64,000 nucleotides of DNA from Flavobacterium sp. LC2016-01 (GCF_009711135.1 NZ_WMIC01000006.1:310001-374000), one strand, 5' to 3'; positions 34,491 to 43,404 are shown, numbered from the stretch's first letter. The notes: a model not told the origin generated them from the letters alone. Program-made: numbers and translations.

Positions 34491-34539
34491 TTTCAAATTT
34501 CAGGTTTCGCGCTTTGAACTTGAAACCTGAAACTTGAAA
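34491..34539. repeat. 18-bp inverted repeat between menA and menB
   Basis: Arms TTTCAAATTTCAGGTTTC (34491-34508) and its one-mismatch complement (34522-34539) enclose 13 nt. It lies in the menB-menA gap, just 5' to the menA start, in a transcript leader position. Confidence 0.65.
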
Positions 34540-34555
34540 TTATTTTATAACTTCT

Positions 34556-35389
34556 TTAAGGCAGCCATTTATTTTCACCGAAATTTGGTTTTCTTTTTTC
34601 CAAGAAAGCATTTCTTCCTTCTTTAGCTTCTTCGGTCATATAGGCCAAACGAGTTGCTTCTCCAGCAAAAACCTGTTGTCCAACCATTCCGTCATCTGTA
34701 AGGTTCATAGCGAATTTCAGCATTTTAATAGAAGTTGGAGATTTTTGAAGAATTTCCTGTGCCCACTCATAAGCAGTTGCCTCAAGTTCGTCATGCGGAA
34801 TTACAGCATTTACCATTCCCATATCCATTGCTTCTTGAGCGGAATAATTTCGGCCTAAAAAGAAAATTTCACGAGCTTTTTTCTGTCCTACCATTTTAGC
34901 CAAATAAGCAGATCCGTAACCGCCGTCAAAACTCGTTACATCCGCATCTGTTTGTTTAAAAATAGCATGCTCTTTACTTGCAAGCGTCATGTCGCAAACT
35001 ACGTGCAAACTGTGACCACCGCCAACAGCCCATCCTGGAACTACGGCAATAACAACTTTTGGCATAAAGCGAATCAAACGCTGTACTTCAAGAATATTTA
35101 AACGATGTTGTCCGTCTTCGCCAACATAACCTTGATGTCCGCGTGCATTTTGATCACCTCCGCTGCAAAAAGAATAAACTCCGTCTTTTGTTGACGGACC
35201 TTCGGCAGAAAGCAAAACTACTCCAATCGAAGTATCTTCCTGTGCATCATAAAAAGCCTGGTATAATTCTGAAGTTGTTTTTGGGCGAAACGCATTTCTG
35301 ACGTTTGGTCGGTTAAAAGCAATTCTGGCAACTCCGTTACATTTTTTATAAGTTATATCTTCAAATTCTCTGGCGGTAATCCAATCCAT
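34556..35389 (-). CDS. menB: 1,4-dihydroxy-2-naphthoyl-CoA synthase
   Basis: MenB closes the second ring in menaquinone synthesis (crotonase fold). The 277 residues contain FCSGGDQNARG (CoA site), VVPGWAVGGGHSLHVVCD and QTDADVTSFDGGYGSAYLAK. An Asp stands where bicarbonate-dependent MenB has the Gly of QTGP, so this looks like the type II, bicarbonate-independent class. Length is normal. menA follows on the same strand. Confidence 0.95.
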   Translation of the reverse strand: MDWITAREFEDITYKKCNGVARIAFNRPNVRNAFRPKTTSELYQAFYDAQEDTSIGVVLLSAEGPSTKDGVYSFCSGGDQNARGHQGYVGEDGQHRLNILEVQRLIRFMPKVVIAVVPGWAVGGGHSLHVVCDMTLASKEHAIFKQTDADVTSFDGGYGSAYLAKMVGQKKAREIFFLGRNYSAQEAMDMGMVNAVIPHDELEATAYEWAQEILQKSPTSIKMLKFAMNLTDDGMVGQQVFAGEATRLAYMTEEAKEGRNAFLEKRKPNFGENKWLP

Positions 35390-35536
35390 TTTCTATATGT
35401 TTATTTAAAAAATTATAGTGTAAAAATAAACCATTTTTACATTTATACCTACTCAATTTGATTTAAGTCTTAACTCGAAAAAGCTCTGAATGTTAACAAT
35501 TAGTATTTACTTACAAAAAATAACAATTTTTAACAT

Positions 35537-35544
35537 TAGTTTTG
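35537..35544 (+). promoter_or_regulatory. Possible -7 promoter element in the 35.4-36.2 kb gap
   Basis: TAGTTTTG matches TAnnTTTG, but no -33 element is apparent. It reads toward the small ORF at 35644. Confidence 0.35.
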
Positions 35545-35643
35545 AAAAATAATAATTAATTTTACACCCTAGAAATCAACGAGATACAATTTATTTTGTT
35601 GATATAAGATTGATTTTCTTTCACTGATTTATTAACCTAAAAA

Positions 35644-35766
35644 ATGATTTTTTTGAGAAAATTTAAAAAATTTGTCGCTCATTTTTTTACGGTTTTAAAT
35701 AGTAAAAAAGCCTTAAACAGTGAGCAAATGATTTATGCGTTTGTGAAAACTACAAAAAGGAGATAG
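35644..35766 (+). CDS. Possible small basic ORF (40 aa)
   Basis: The ORF has a basic, amphipathic N-terminus (RKFKKFVAHFFTVL) and ends KTTKRR. It lies about 95 nt downstream of a -7 element. There is no clear ribosome binding site. It may be a real small protein or a chance ORF within an untranslated RNA. Confidence 0.3.
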   Translation: MIFLRKFKKFVAHFFTVLNSKKALNSEQMIYAFVKTTKRR

Positions 35767-36056
35767 TAACACCTACGGTTAAACAATAGAATTGTTGAAT
35801 GTAATTAGTATAGAATTGATTACGAAAAGAGGAAAAAATACTAACTGAAACTTTCTAAAAGTTATTTTATCAAACCAAATGGATTAGCCGTGAATTCGAG
35901 CTTTTGTAAAATAAAAATGAATGTATTGATTGTTTAAAAGACATACCCAGATGAAAAAGTAATTTCTAAAATTTTTAAAGCTATTATTTTTTTAATGGAT
36001 TCGAATTATTTTATTTCTGTTTTTTTTTAATTACAATTTTTTTTAAAACTAGAATA

Positions 36057-36098
36057 AAAAGAGAGAGGCTGCTTGTAATGAGTGGCCTTTCTTGTTAT
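36057..36098. terminator. Terminator-like hairpin in the 35.4-36.2 kb gap
   Basis: AGAGAGGC pairs with GCCTTTCT (one G-U pair) around 15 nt. The minus-strand tail is CTCTTTTTATT; on the plus strand it is only TGTTAT. Confidence 0.45.
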
Positions 36099-36127
36099 AA
36101 AAAATTAAATTTCAATAAAAAAATTCC

Positions 36128-36162
36128 AAATTCCAATGAGCATTTAATACTAATTGGAATTT
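36128..36162 (-). terminator. Hairpin after the CvfB gene
   Basis: AAATTCCAAT and ATTGGAATTT pair around 15 nt in the AT-rich region just beyond the CvfB stop codon at 36185. The minus-strand tail is moderately T-rich. Confidence 0.5.
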
Positions 36163-36184
36163 AAAATATTGGAATTTTAGAATC

Positions 36185-37048
36185 CTAAGATTCTTTTACC
36201 AAATATATTCCGTCTTCTTTTATTTCAATAAGTTTTTCTTTGTATAAAGCTCCTACAGCCTTTTTAAAAGTCTTTTTACTCATTTTTAAGACGGTTTTAA
36301 TATCTTCTGGATGCGAATTATCATTTAAACGCAAGAAACCGCGATTGGCTCTTAATTCGTCTAAAATTTTCTCTGCATTTGGCTCAATACTCTGATAACC
36401 TTGAGCTTGCAATGCAACATCTATTTTATTATCAGGGCGAATATTTTTAATATAACCACGCATTCTGTCTCCAGTTCGTATTGCATCATCATAAACTTCG
36501 TCTTTATATAAAAGACCTTTGTGCTGCTCGTTGATGATTACATTGATCCCTAATTCGGTAATATGTGAAACGATCAAATCAACTTCTTCGCCTTTTTCAA
36601 CTGTAAGCTGATCGTTATTTAAAAATTGGTTTAGTTTACTTGAAGCTACCAAACGATTGGTTTTTTCATCTTTATAAAGATAAACCAAGTAACGTTTACC
36701 TTTTTCCATTGGGCGCGCCTGCTCTTTAAATGGAACCAGAATGTCTTTTTCCATTCCCCAATCCATAAAAGCTCCAACCTGATTGGTGTAATTTACTCTT
36801 AAAAGAGCAAATTCATTCAGTAAAATATAAGGTTCAAGTGTTGTTGCAACTGGACGCTGCTCGTGATCCAAATAAACAAAAACAATAAGCTCTTCACCTA
36901 TTTCAAATTCATTTGGAACATATTTATTTGGAAGCAAAACATCGTGAATTCCTTCAGGGTCTTTTTCAGGATTTCCTAAAAATAAGCCCACTTTAGTATC
37001 ACGTAATATAGTAAGTGCGTTGTATTTTCCTATTTCAATCATATTCAT
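36185..37048 (-). CDS. CvfB-type S1-like RNA-binding protein
   Basis: The 287-residue protein has repeated S1-like domains (EFALLRVNYTNQVGAFMDWG, KRYLVYLYKDEKTNR and VDLIVSHITELGINVIINEQHKG) and a C-terminal winged-helix end (IKTVLKMSKKTFKKAVGALYKEKLIEI). CvfB proteins bind RNA and affect virulence or stability in other bacteria. Two close starts (37048 and 37042) are possible. The -7 element 15-22 nt upstream fits both. Transcribed alone. Confidence 0.9.
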   Translation of the reverse strand: MNMIEIGKYNALTILRDTKVGLFLGNPEKDPEGIHDVLLPNKYVPNEFEIGEELIVFVYLDHEQRPVATTLEPYILLNEFALLRVNYTNQVGAFMDWGMEKDILVPFKEQARPMEKGKRYLVYLYKDEKTNRLVASSKLNQFLNNDQLTVEKGEEVDLIVSHITELGINVIINEQHKGLLYKDEVYDDAIRTGDRMRGYIKNIRPDNKIDVALQAQGYQSIEPNAEKILDELRANRGFLRLNDNSHPEDIKTVLKMSKKTFKKAVGALYKEKLIEIKEDGIYLVKES

Positions 37049-37062
37049 AAAGTTCTAAAGTG

Positions 37063-37070
37063 CAAATGTA
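37063..37070 (-). promoter_or_regulatory. -7 promoter element for the CvfB gene
   Basis: The minus strand reads TACATTTG 15 nt before the start at 37048. Confidence 0.6.
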
Positions 37071-37152
37071 CGAAGTTTGAAAATGGTAATCCGAAAAATA
37101 TGCCCGATAAAAAAAAGAAGCTGACATTTTATTGTAGTTTGATGCTTTTGGT

Positions 37153-37160
37153 TAAATTTG
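37153..37160 (+). promoter_or_regulatory. -7 promoter element for the M28 peptidase
   Basis: TAAATTTG lies 26 nt before the start codon. Confidence 0.6.
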
Positions 37161-37185
37161 AAAACCTATAATTAATCCCAAATCA

Positions 37186-38535
37186 ATGAAAAAGACTCTT
37201 ATTTATACTGCTTTTGCATTTCTTCTTTTCACTCAAGCCTCTATTTCACAAGTCTCTGAAGATCCAGAAATAAAGAAAATGATCAGTGAAATTAAAGCCG
37301 AAAATCTTGAAGTTACCATTAACAAGCTGGTTTCGTTTGGAACTCGACACACTTTAAGTGACCCTAAAAACAAAACAAAAGGAATTGGTGCAGCACAGCA
37401 ATGGGTTAAATCTGAGTTTGATAAATTTGCTTTGGAATCTAATGGAAGATTAACTTCTGAAATTGATTATTTCACCGTTAAAGCCGACGGAAAACGAATC
37501 AATGTTGACAGCCAGATTGGGAATGTAATGGCAACTTTAAAAGGAACCGACCCAACAGATAATCGCGTCCTAATTATTAGCGGACATCTTGATTCACGCG
37601 TTACAGATGTTATGAATATAAAAGCGAATGCACCTGGAGCAAATGATGATGGTTCTGGCGTTGCAGCCGTTATTGAGCTGGCAAAAGTAATGAGCAAAAG
37701 ATCATTTCCTGCTACCATTATATTTGTTGCCGTAACTGGCGAAGAGCAAGGCTTGATTGGAGCGCGCCACCTTGCCGAAAAAGCAAAGGAACAAAACTGG
37801 AATATTGTCGCAATGCTTAATAATGATATGATTGGAAACAGTTTATCAAGCGGTACTAATTTAAGAGACAATACTCAAATTCGTGTTTTCAGTGAGACCA
37901 TTCCGTATTTAGAAACTGAAGAAGAAGCAAAAATGCGTAAAGCTATAAGCCGAGATAATGATAGTCCATCTAGACTTTTGGCCCGATATATTAAAACGGT
38001 TACAGAACAATACGTTGATCAATTAAAAGTAAAATTAGTTTACAGAAATGACCGCTTTTTGCGTGGCGGTGATCATACGCCTTTTAGCCAAAACGGTTTT
38101 ACCGCTGTCCGTTTTTGCGAAATGAATGAAAATTTCGATCATCAGCATCAAGATTTAAGAACTGAAAATAATATCAAATATGGCGATTTGCCAGAATTTA
38201 TGGATTTTGATTATTTGAGAAAAAATACCTGTTCAAACTTAGCGACTTTAGCAAATCTTGCTTCATCGCCAAAAGCGCCTGAAAATGTTGGAGTAGAAGT
38301 TAAAAAACTTTCTAATTCATCTACTTTAATTTGGTCAGCACCAGAAGGAAAAGCGCAATACGGTTATCAGATTTTAATGAGAGAAACTTCTTCTTCACAC
38401 TGGGAAAAAACTTTTTTTGTAAAAGATACTCAAGTTGAAATTCCTTATTCTAAAGACAATTACTTTTTTGCTGTACAAACAGTAGATGCTTTAGGGCATG
38501 CAAGCTTACCGGTTTTCCCAATCCCTATTAAATAA
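37186..38535 (+). CDS. Secreted M28-family aminopeptidase
   Basis: The signal peptide MKKTLIYTAFAFLLFTQASI ends at a likely cleavage before QVSED. The M28 zinc site is intact: SGHLDSR (His, Asp), ANDDGSGVAA (bridging Asp), VTGEEQGLIGA (Glu), NNDMIG and GDHTPFSQ (last His). The C-terminal 80 residues look like an FN3-type sandwich (NVGVEVKKLSNSSTLIWSAP). No type IX secretion tail is evident, so it is probably periplasmic or surface-exposed through another route. It ends at a strong terminator. Confidence 0.91.
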   Translation: MKKTLIYTAFAFLLFTQASISQVSEDPEIKKMISEIKAENLEVTINKLVSFGTRHTLSDPKNKTKGIGAAQQWVKSEFDKFALESNGRLTSEIDYFTVKADGKRINVDSQIGNVMATLKGTDPTDNRVLIISGHLDSRVTDVMNIKANAPGANDDGSGVAAVIELAKVMSKRSFPATIIFVAVTGEEQGLIGARHLAEKAKEQNWNIVAMLNNDMIGNSLSSGTNLRDNTQIRVFSETIPYLETEEEAKMRKAISRDNDSPSRLLARYIKTVTEQYVDQLKVKLVYRNDRFLRGGDHTPFSQNGFTAVRFCEMNENFDHQHQDLRTENNIKYGDLPEFMDFDYLRKNTCSNLATLANLASSPKAPENVGVEVKKLSNSSTLIWSAPEGKAQYGYQILMRETSSSHWEKTFFVKDTQVEIPYSKDNYFFAVQTVDALGHASLPVFPIPIK

Positions 38536-38555
38536 TATATTGCAATGATATAAGT

Positions 38556-38581
38556 AAAAAGCGCCACTAAGGCGCTTTTTT
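38556..38581. terminator. Bidirectional terminator between M28 peptidase and DUF2853 gene
   Basis: AAAAGCGCC and GGCGCTTTT pair around ACTAA and are flanked by A and T runs. Confidence 0.9.
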
Positions 38582-38586
38582 AATTT

Positions 38587-38928
38587 CTATTTATAAACAC
38601 TTTCTTTTTTAAAGTGCAATGTCAATAAATAATATACAACTGCTCTGTATTTATGCTTATTAGCATGTCCGTATTTTTCCATCACAGCTTTAATTCCTTC
38701 ATCTAAAGCTGGAGTATTTGCCAATCCTAGCTTCTTAATCAAGAAATTGTTTTTTACAGTCTCTAATTCAGATGGCTGTGACCCAGCTACTGTAGATGCA
38801 TCTGCATTGTAAATTGATGGACCGCAGCCTATCGTGACTTTTGTAAGCAAATCCATGTTTGGTGTTACCCCGCATTTATCTTTTAAGTCTGCGGCATACT
38901 TTTTAATTAATTCTTCTCTTGCGCTCAT
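38587..38928 (-). CDS. DUF2853-family protein
   Basis: A small conserved protein of 113 residues starting MSAREELIKKYAADLKDK. A longer reading to 38961 adds MAALIVTNIKI, which lies in the intergenic stretch; the shorter start is preferred. Conserved segments include DLLTKVTIGCGPSIYNADAS and KYGHANKHKYRAVVYYLL. No biochemical role is known for DUF2853. It lies between menD and the M28 gene on the minus strand. Confidence 0.85.
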   Translation of the reverse strand: MSAREELIKKYAADLKDKCGVTPNMDLLTKVTIGCGPSIYNADASTVAGSQPSELETVKNNFLIKKLGLANTPALDEGIKAVMEKYGHANKHKYRAVVYYLLTLHFKKESVYK

Positions 38929-39018
38929 AATTTTAATATTGGTTACAATTAATGCAGCCAATTTAAAACTAAAAACATTTAGTTAGTAAATTTTAACACA
39001 ATTTAACTTACAAAATTT

Positions 39019-40683
39019 TCAATTCAATTCTTTAAAATATTGCTTCAAAATAACATCGTTTTGAGCCGTTGGTGTAAAAATTTCGAGAATAACTGGTGTA
39101 TCATTAGCAGCATATAACTCAGAAATACCTTTTTCAAGAGATTCATTGTCAGAAGCTTGCAAATATTTAAATTGATACATTTTAGCCAAATGTTCGGCTG
39201 TTAAATGATGTGAAGTTTCAAAATAAGTATTAAAAACAGGTTTTTCTTCATGCCCTGGCAAAATTCTGAAGATTCCTCCTCCTCCATTATTAATTAAAAT
39301 AATTTTAAAGTTTTTAGGAATATAAGAATTCCACAAAGCATTACTGTCATATAGAAAACTAATATCACCTGTTACAAAAATGTTCTGTTTTGTATTTGCC
39401 ACAGCCGCGCCAATCGCTGTCGATGTACTTCCGTCAATACCGCTGGTTCCGCGATTGCAAAAAACTTCAATCGAATTGTCGATATCAATCAATTGCGCGT
39501 ATCGTATTGCAGAACTGTTGCTGATTTGCAGCTGACTATTTTTGGGCAAAGATTTAATAACTTTTTCAAAAACTTTAAAATCTGAAAATGGAATTTTCTT
39601 TAAATATTCTTCTTTTCTTTCATTTCTTAGGCTGTAAATTTTATCGATTTTCTTAAAATAATTACTAGCCACAAATTCTGTTTTTGGAAGCAGATCTTTA
39701 AAAAAATCATTTGGCTCCATTACAAAATGTTTACTTAAAGCATTAAATGTATCATATGCACGCAAAGTATCTATATGCCAATGGTGTTTTGGTTTGTACT
39801 TTCTCAAAAAAGCTTTAATACGTTTTGATACAATCATGCCACCAAAAGTGATTAAAACTTTTGCTTCTAACTCTTTAAAATCAGAATCGTCAAATGGTGT
39901 AATTAAAGTATCTATGCTGTTAATAAAACTCGGATGATGCAAATTCGAAGTAGTTTCTGTAAGTACAACAATTGATGGATCGTTGGCAAAATTTTCCAGA
40001 ATTTTCTGTTCTATAGAGTTTACTTCATTTATTCCTCCAATAAGAATTAGTTTTCTTTTAGCCGAATTCCAAATGGAAGCAATTTCTTCACTGTTATCAA
40101 TAATTTTGGTCGGAATTTCTTCTTCTAAAGTTGTAATTTTTGGATGAACAGAGAGTTTGTCAACCGTTTCATATAATGGTTCTTCGAAAGGTGCGTTAAT
40201 ATGAACCGGACCTTTTTGCTGAATGGCAGTTTCTATAGCTTTATTGATTTTCAAATCATTTTCATCAGAAGCTTCTTCGGTCAAATTTGCATTAAAAACC
40301 GAATGATTTTCATAAACATTTTGCTGACGAATGGTTTGTCCGTCTCCAATATCAATTTTGCTTTGTGGGCGGTCTGCAGAAATTACGATTAACGGAATCT
40401 GACTGTAAAAAGCTTCAGCAACAGCTGGATAATAATTTAACAAAGCTGATCCTGAAGTACAAACAATTGCCGTAGGCTGTTTGGTCTGCTGCGTAATCCC
40501 TAATGCAAAAAATGCGGCACAACGCTCATCAGCAATGCTGTAACATTTAAAATTCGGATTTTGAGCAAATCCTATAGTTAAAGGTGCGTTTCGTGAACCT
40601 GGAGAAATTATAATATTAGTGATTCCTTTTGCTAAACAAATTTCGATAATGCTTTGTGCAAGCGGTATTTTGGGGTAAATCAT
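39019..40683 (-). CDS. menD: 2-succinyl-5-enolpyruvyl-6-hydroxy-3-cyclohexene-1-carboxylate synthase
   Basis: MenD is a thiamine diphosphate enzyme joining isochorismate and 2-oxoglutarate at the start of menaquinone synthesis. The 554 residues include IIISPGSRNAPLTIGF at the N-terminus, TAIVCTSGSALLNYYPAVAEA, and CNRGTSGIDGSTSTAIGAA with VTGDISFLYDSNAL (the ThDP and Mg site). It is separated from menB by about 3.6 kb of other genes, so the pathway is scattered along one strand. Confidence 0.95.
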   Translation of the reverse strand: MIYPKIPLAQSIIEICLAKGITNIIISPGSRNAPLTIGFAQNPNFKCYSIADERCAAFFALGITQQTKQPTAIVCTSGSALLNYYPAVAEAFYSQIPLIVISADRPQSKIDIGDGQTIRQQNVYENHSVFNANLTEEASDENDLKINKAIETAIQQKGPVHINAPFEEPLYETVDKLSVHPKITTLEEEIPTKIIDNSEEIASIWNSAKRKLILIGGINEVNSIEQKILENFANDPSIVVLTETTSNLHHPSFINSIDTLITPFDDSDFKELEAKVLITFGGMIVSKRIKAFLRKYKPKHHWHIDTLRAYDTFNALSKHFVMEPNDFFKDLLPKTEFVASNYFKKIDKIYSLRNERKEEYLKKIPFSDFKVFEKVIKSLPKNSQLQISNSSAIRYAQLIDIDNSIEVFCNRGTSGIDGSTSTAIGAAVANTKQNIFVTGDISFLYDSNALWNSYIPKNFKIILINNGGGGIFRILPGHEEKPVFNTYFETSHHLTAEHLAKMYQFKYLQASDNESLEKGISELYAANDTPVILEIFTPTAQNDVILKQYFKELN

Positions 40684-40744
40684 TCCTTTGGCGTATTACT
40701 TTTTTAAGAAAATCTAAAAATCTCGATTTTCTTTTTTACTATTA

Positions 40745-40752
40745 CAAAGTTA
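40745..40752 (-). promoter_or_regulatory. -7 promoter element for menD
   Basis: The minus strand reads TAACTTTG 62 nt before the start codon. The leader can form a hairpin from AGAAAATC and GATTTTCT. Confidence 0.5.
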
Positions 40753-40817
40753 CAAACTTCATGTTTGATTTAACTCATAAATAGGAAGATATTAAGGCAC
40801 TTTTTGGAAAAAGGGAA

Positions 40818-40825
40818 TATATTTG
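40818..40825 (+). promoter_or_regulatory. -7 promoter element for the thioredoxin-like gene
   Basis: TATATTTG lies 34 nt before the start codon. Confidence 0.55.
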
Positions 40826-40858
40826 TAATAGTGAATTTTTAATAAAAATATACTCCAC

Positions 40859-42034
40859 ATGCGTTTCTTATATCTAATTGTCCTTTTTCTTTCGCTACAA
40901 ACTGTAAAATCTCAAAATCAGTTTGTTCCAGATGATATTCCTTATAAAACGGCATTAGAAAAAGCAAAATCAGAAGGAAAACCACTTTTTATTATGCTTT
41001 ACGCCGATTGGTGTCCGCATTGCAATCAAATGAAGAAAGAAGTTTTCAGCAATCCTGATGTCATGGCATTTTTGAAAGAAAACTACGTTTGCATCTGGAA
41101 AAACATTGAAAAAGAGGAAGGAATTGCACTTAAAAATAAATATAACACCAAATCTTTGCCAACATTTTTGTTTTTAGATGGAAATGAAACGCTTTTGTAT
41201 GCTTTAAAGGGTGAAATGAAAACGCCAGAGTTCATGACCGAAGTAAAATATGCTTTGAATTCCAGAATGCAACTGCCGTATTTGGAGAAAGAATTCATGT
41301 CGGATCCCAGCAATTCTGATAAATTTTTCACTTATTTAAATACACTAAAAAAAGGAAAAGACAGAACTGATTTATCAGCTCCAACGCATGTTTACCTGAA
41401 CACACAATCTGATGCTCAATTAATAAGCGAAACAAACTGGAGAATTATTGCCAATGGTGTTACCGATATAAAATCAAGAGAATTTCAATTCGTTTTAAAA
41501 CACCAGAAAGAATTTGCTGCCGTGACTTCACAAAATCGTGTAGACCGCAAAATTGAAAGTATTGTAACCGAATTACTTCGACCATATGTGGATAATTTAG
41601 ACACTGTAAACTACTATAAACAAAGAGAAGTTGCAAAATCGATCCGTTTGCAAAAAACAGATTCACTGGTTTTTAAATTTGACCTTACATTGGCAGAACG
41701 AACTGAAAAATGGCAGTTTTATAAAAAAACAACTCTGGAAAACACTCAAAAATTAGTTTGGAACGACGCTAGTTTTTTAAAAGATATCGGACAGACTTAT
41801 TTAAAGCATATTAATGATGCCGAAAGTCTTAAAAAATCCATTTTCTGGGTAAAACATTCGATAGAATTAAATGATTCTTATGACGGAAACCTTTTATTAG
41901 CTAGATTGTACAATAAAATAAAAGACAAAAAATTGGCTTTGCAGTATGCAAATGATGCCAAAGTTATTTGTACCGAAATGACTTGGAGTACTAAAGACGT
42001 TGACGCTTTATTAGCTGAACTAAATACAAAATAA
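40859..42034 (+). CDS. Exported thioredoxin-fold protein
   Basis: The signal peptide FLYLIVLFLSLQTVKSQ leads into a thioredoxin-like domain with the redox motif CPHC in LYADWCPHCNQMKKEVF and the cis-proline region TKSLPTFLFLDG. The C-terminal 250 residues are helical and TPR-like and bear no known catalytic motif. At 391 residues it resembles the longer periplasmic thiol-disulfide proteins common in Bacteroidota. A GNAT gene follows after 16 nt. Confidence 0.87.
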   Translation: MRFLYLIVLFLSLQTVKSQNQFVPDDIPYKTALEKAKSEGKPLFIMLYADWCPHCNQMKKEVFSNPDVMAFLKENYVCIWKNIEKEEGIALKNKYNTKSLPTFLFLDGNETLLYALKGEMKTPEFMTEVKYALNSRMQLPYLEKEFMSDPSNSDKFFTYLNTLKKGKDRTDLSAPTHVYLNTQSDAQLISETNWRIIANGVTDIKSREFQFVLKHQKEFAAVTSQNRVDRKIESIVTELLRPYVDNLDTVNYYKQREVAKSIRLQKTDSLVFKFDLTLAERTEKWQFYKKTTLENTQKLVWNDASFLKDIGQTYLKHINDAESLKKSIFWVKHSIELNDSYDGNLLLARLYNKIKDKKLALQYANDAKVICTEMTWSTKDVDALLAELNTK

Positions 42035-42050
42035 ACCCTATTATATTACC

Positions 42051-42548
42051 ATGGAAGTAAAACTCAGACCAGCGACTGAAAATGATTTAGAAAAAATTCT
42101 CGAAATAGTAAATCATTCAATTTTGCATACAACAGCAAATTACAGTTATGATATACAAACTCTTGATGTACAGACCAAATGGTTCGAAGATAAAAAAGCT
42201 AAAAATCTGCCAATTGTTGTTGCTGATTTAAATGGCGAAGTTGTAGGTTTTGGAAGTTATGGCCAGTTTAGAGAAAAAATTGGATATCAATATACCGTTG
42301 AACATTCTGTTTATGTGGTTGATAATGTGATTGGAAAAGGCATCGGATCAAAACTATTGACCGAATTGATTCGTTTGGCAAAAGAACAAGGTTATCATGT
42401 TATGATTGGTGCAATTGACGTAGATAATGCAGGAAGTATCGCTTTTCATGAAAGATTTGGCTTTGTGGCAACTGGAACCATTCGTGAAGTAGGTTATAAA
42501 TTTGATCATTGGCTGGACTTGGTTTTTATGCAGTTGATATTGGTTTAA
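42051..42548 (+). CDS. GNAT-family N-acetyltransferase (phosphinothricin type)
   Basis: The 165 residues match the GNAT fold: KLRPATENDLEKILEIVN at the N-terminus, VEHSVYVVDNVIGKGIGSKLL as the acetyl-CoA-binding motif A, and FHERFGFVATGTIREVGYKF, typical of the phosphinothricin acetyltransferase group. It probably acetylates a small amine. It is in a short operon with the thioredoxin-like gene. Confidence 0.9.
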   Translation: MEVKLRPATENDLEKILEIVNHSILHTTANYSYDIQTLDVQTKWFEDKKAKNLPIVVADLNGEVVGFGSYGQFREKIGYQYTVEHSVYVVDNVIGKGIGSKLLTELIRLAKEQGYHVMIGAIDVDNAGSIAFHERFGFVATGTIREVGYKFDHWLDLVFMQLILV

Positions 42549-42590
42549 CCTCAATAGGCGTAAAGACTTACGCAAGGTTCGCAATTTTTT

Positions 42591-42661
42591 GTCAGACTGA
42601 GCGAAGTCGAAGTCCCGCAAAGTGATTCAGCAACTGAGACTTCGACTTCGCTCAGTCTGAC
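42591..42661. repeat. 24-bp perfect inverted repeat
   Basis: The arms 42591-42614 and 42638-42661 are perfect reverse complements around 23 nt. The arm core reads ACTGAGCGAAGTCGAAG. It is related in sequence to the inner arms at 26893-26954 (TTGAGCAAAGTCGA), so it belongs to the same repeat family. Confidence 0.85.
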
Positions 42662-42674
42662 ATATGAATAAAAA

Positions 42675-42712
42675 AAATCCACAAACTTGAATTTCTTCAA
42701 ATTTGTGGATTT
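42675..42712. terminator. Bidirectional terminator between GNAT and glutathione peroxidase
   Basis: AAATCCACAAA pairs with TTTGTGGATTT around 16 nt and lies between converging genes. Confidence 0.8.
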
Positions 42713-42731
42713 ATTGGTTTCGGCCTTATAA

Positions 42732-43316
42732 TTAACTTTTAATCCAATTGATAACTTCTGGCTCTGTAACTAATGTTTTAGGCTTAATTACTTTAACTAA
42801 TTCTCCTTTTTCATTAATTAAGTATTTTTGAAAATTCCATTCTACTTCAGAATCTTGCAAACCGTTTTTAGCTTTTTGTGTCAAGAATTTATAAACCTCG
42901 CACATATCATCGCCTTTTACAGAAACTTTGTCCATCATAGGGAAAGTCACACCATAATTAAGTTGACAAAAAGTAGCAATTTCTTCGTTTGTTCCTGGCT
43001 CTTGCGATGCAAAATTATTCGCTGGGAAACCTACTATTACAAAACCTTTGTCTTTGTATTCTTTGTAAACCGCTTCAAGATCTTTATACTGTGGCGTTAA
43101 ACCACACTTTGAAGCTGTATTGACAATCATTACTTTTTTTCCTTTTAAAGAAGCAAAATCAAAAGTTTTTCCTGATAAATCTTCAACCTTGAACTGATAA
43201 ATGGTTTCTTTTGCCATAGCTTTCTCTGTTTTAGATTTTTTATTACTCGTTTGAGCCTGAACTTGTGAAGCAAATAAAAAAGCCACACTGCAAGCTAAAA
43301 ATACTATTTTTTTCAT
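42732..43316 (-). CDS. Exported glutathione-peroxidase-like protein
   Basis: The thiol peroxidase has a signal peptide (MKKIVFLACSVAFLFASQ) and an AQ cleavage site. The catalytic cysteine sits in NTASKCGLTPQY, followed by FPANNFASQEPGTNEEIATFC (Gln of the active triad and a candidate resolving Cys) and VEWNFQKYLI (Trp-Asn). No UGA codon occurs at the active site, so it is a Cys enzyme. It probably uses thioredoxin-like reductants in the periplasm. Confidence 0.92.
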   Translation of the reverse strand: MKKIVFLACSVAFLFASQVQAQTSNKKSKTEKAMAKETIYQFKVEDLSGKTFDFASLKGKKVMIVNTASKCGLTPQYKDLEAVYKEYKDKGFVIVGFPANNFASQEPGTNEEIATFCQLNYGVTFPMMDKVSVKGDDMCEVYKFLTQKAKNGLQDSEVEWNFQKYLINEKGELVKVIKPKTLVTEPEVINWIKS

Positions 43317-43404
43317 TGTTTAATTTTTTATAAAATTAGTTAAAATCTATTTTACAAAAAGGCTTTGGCAATTTTATTTTTTATTAAAGATTCGTTAAAA
43401 AAAT

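Larger units (their letters stand above)
35390..36184. other. Gene-poor 795-nt region
   Basis: The stretch between menB and the CvfB gene is very AT-rich. It holds a possible plus-strand -7 element at 35537, a 40-codon basic ORF at 35644-35766, a terminator-like hairpin at 36057-36098 and another at 36128-36162. No conserved ncRNA motif was recognised. Confidence 0.7.

Noticed and set aside
35390..36184. tRNA, tmRNA or RNase P RNA in the largest gene-poor gaps
   Set aside because: No cloverleaf with a T-loop GTTCGA core, CCA end or known conserved core was found in either this gap or 43436-44246.
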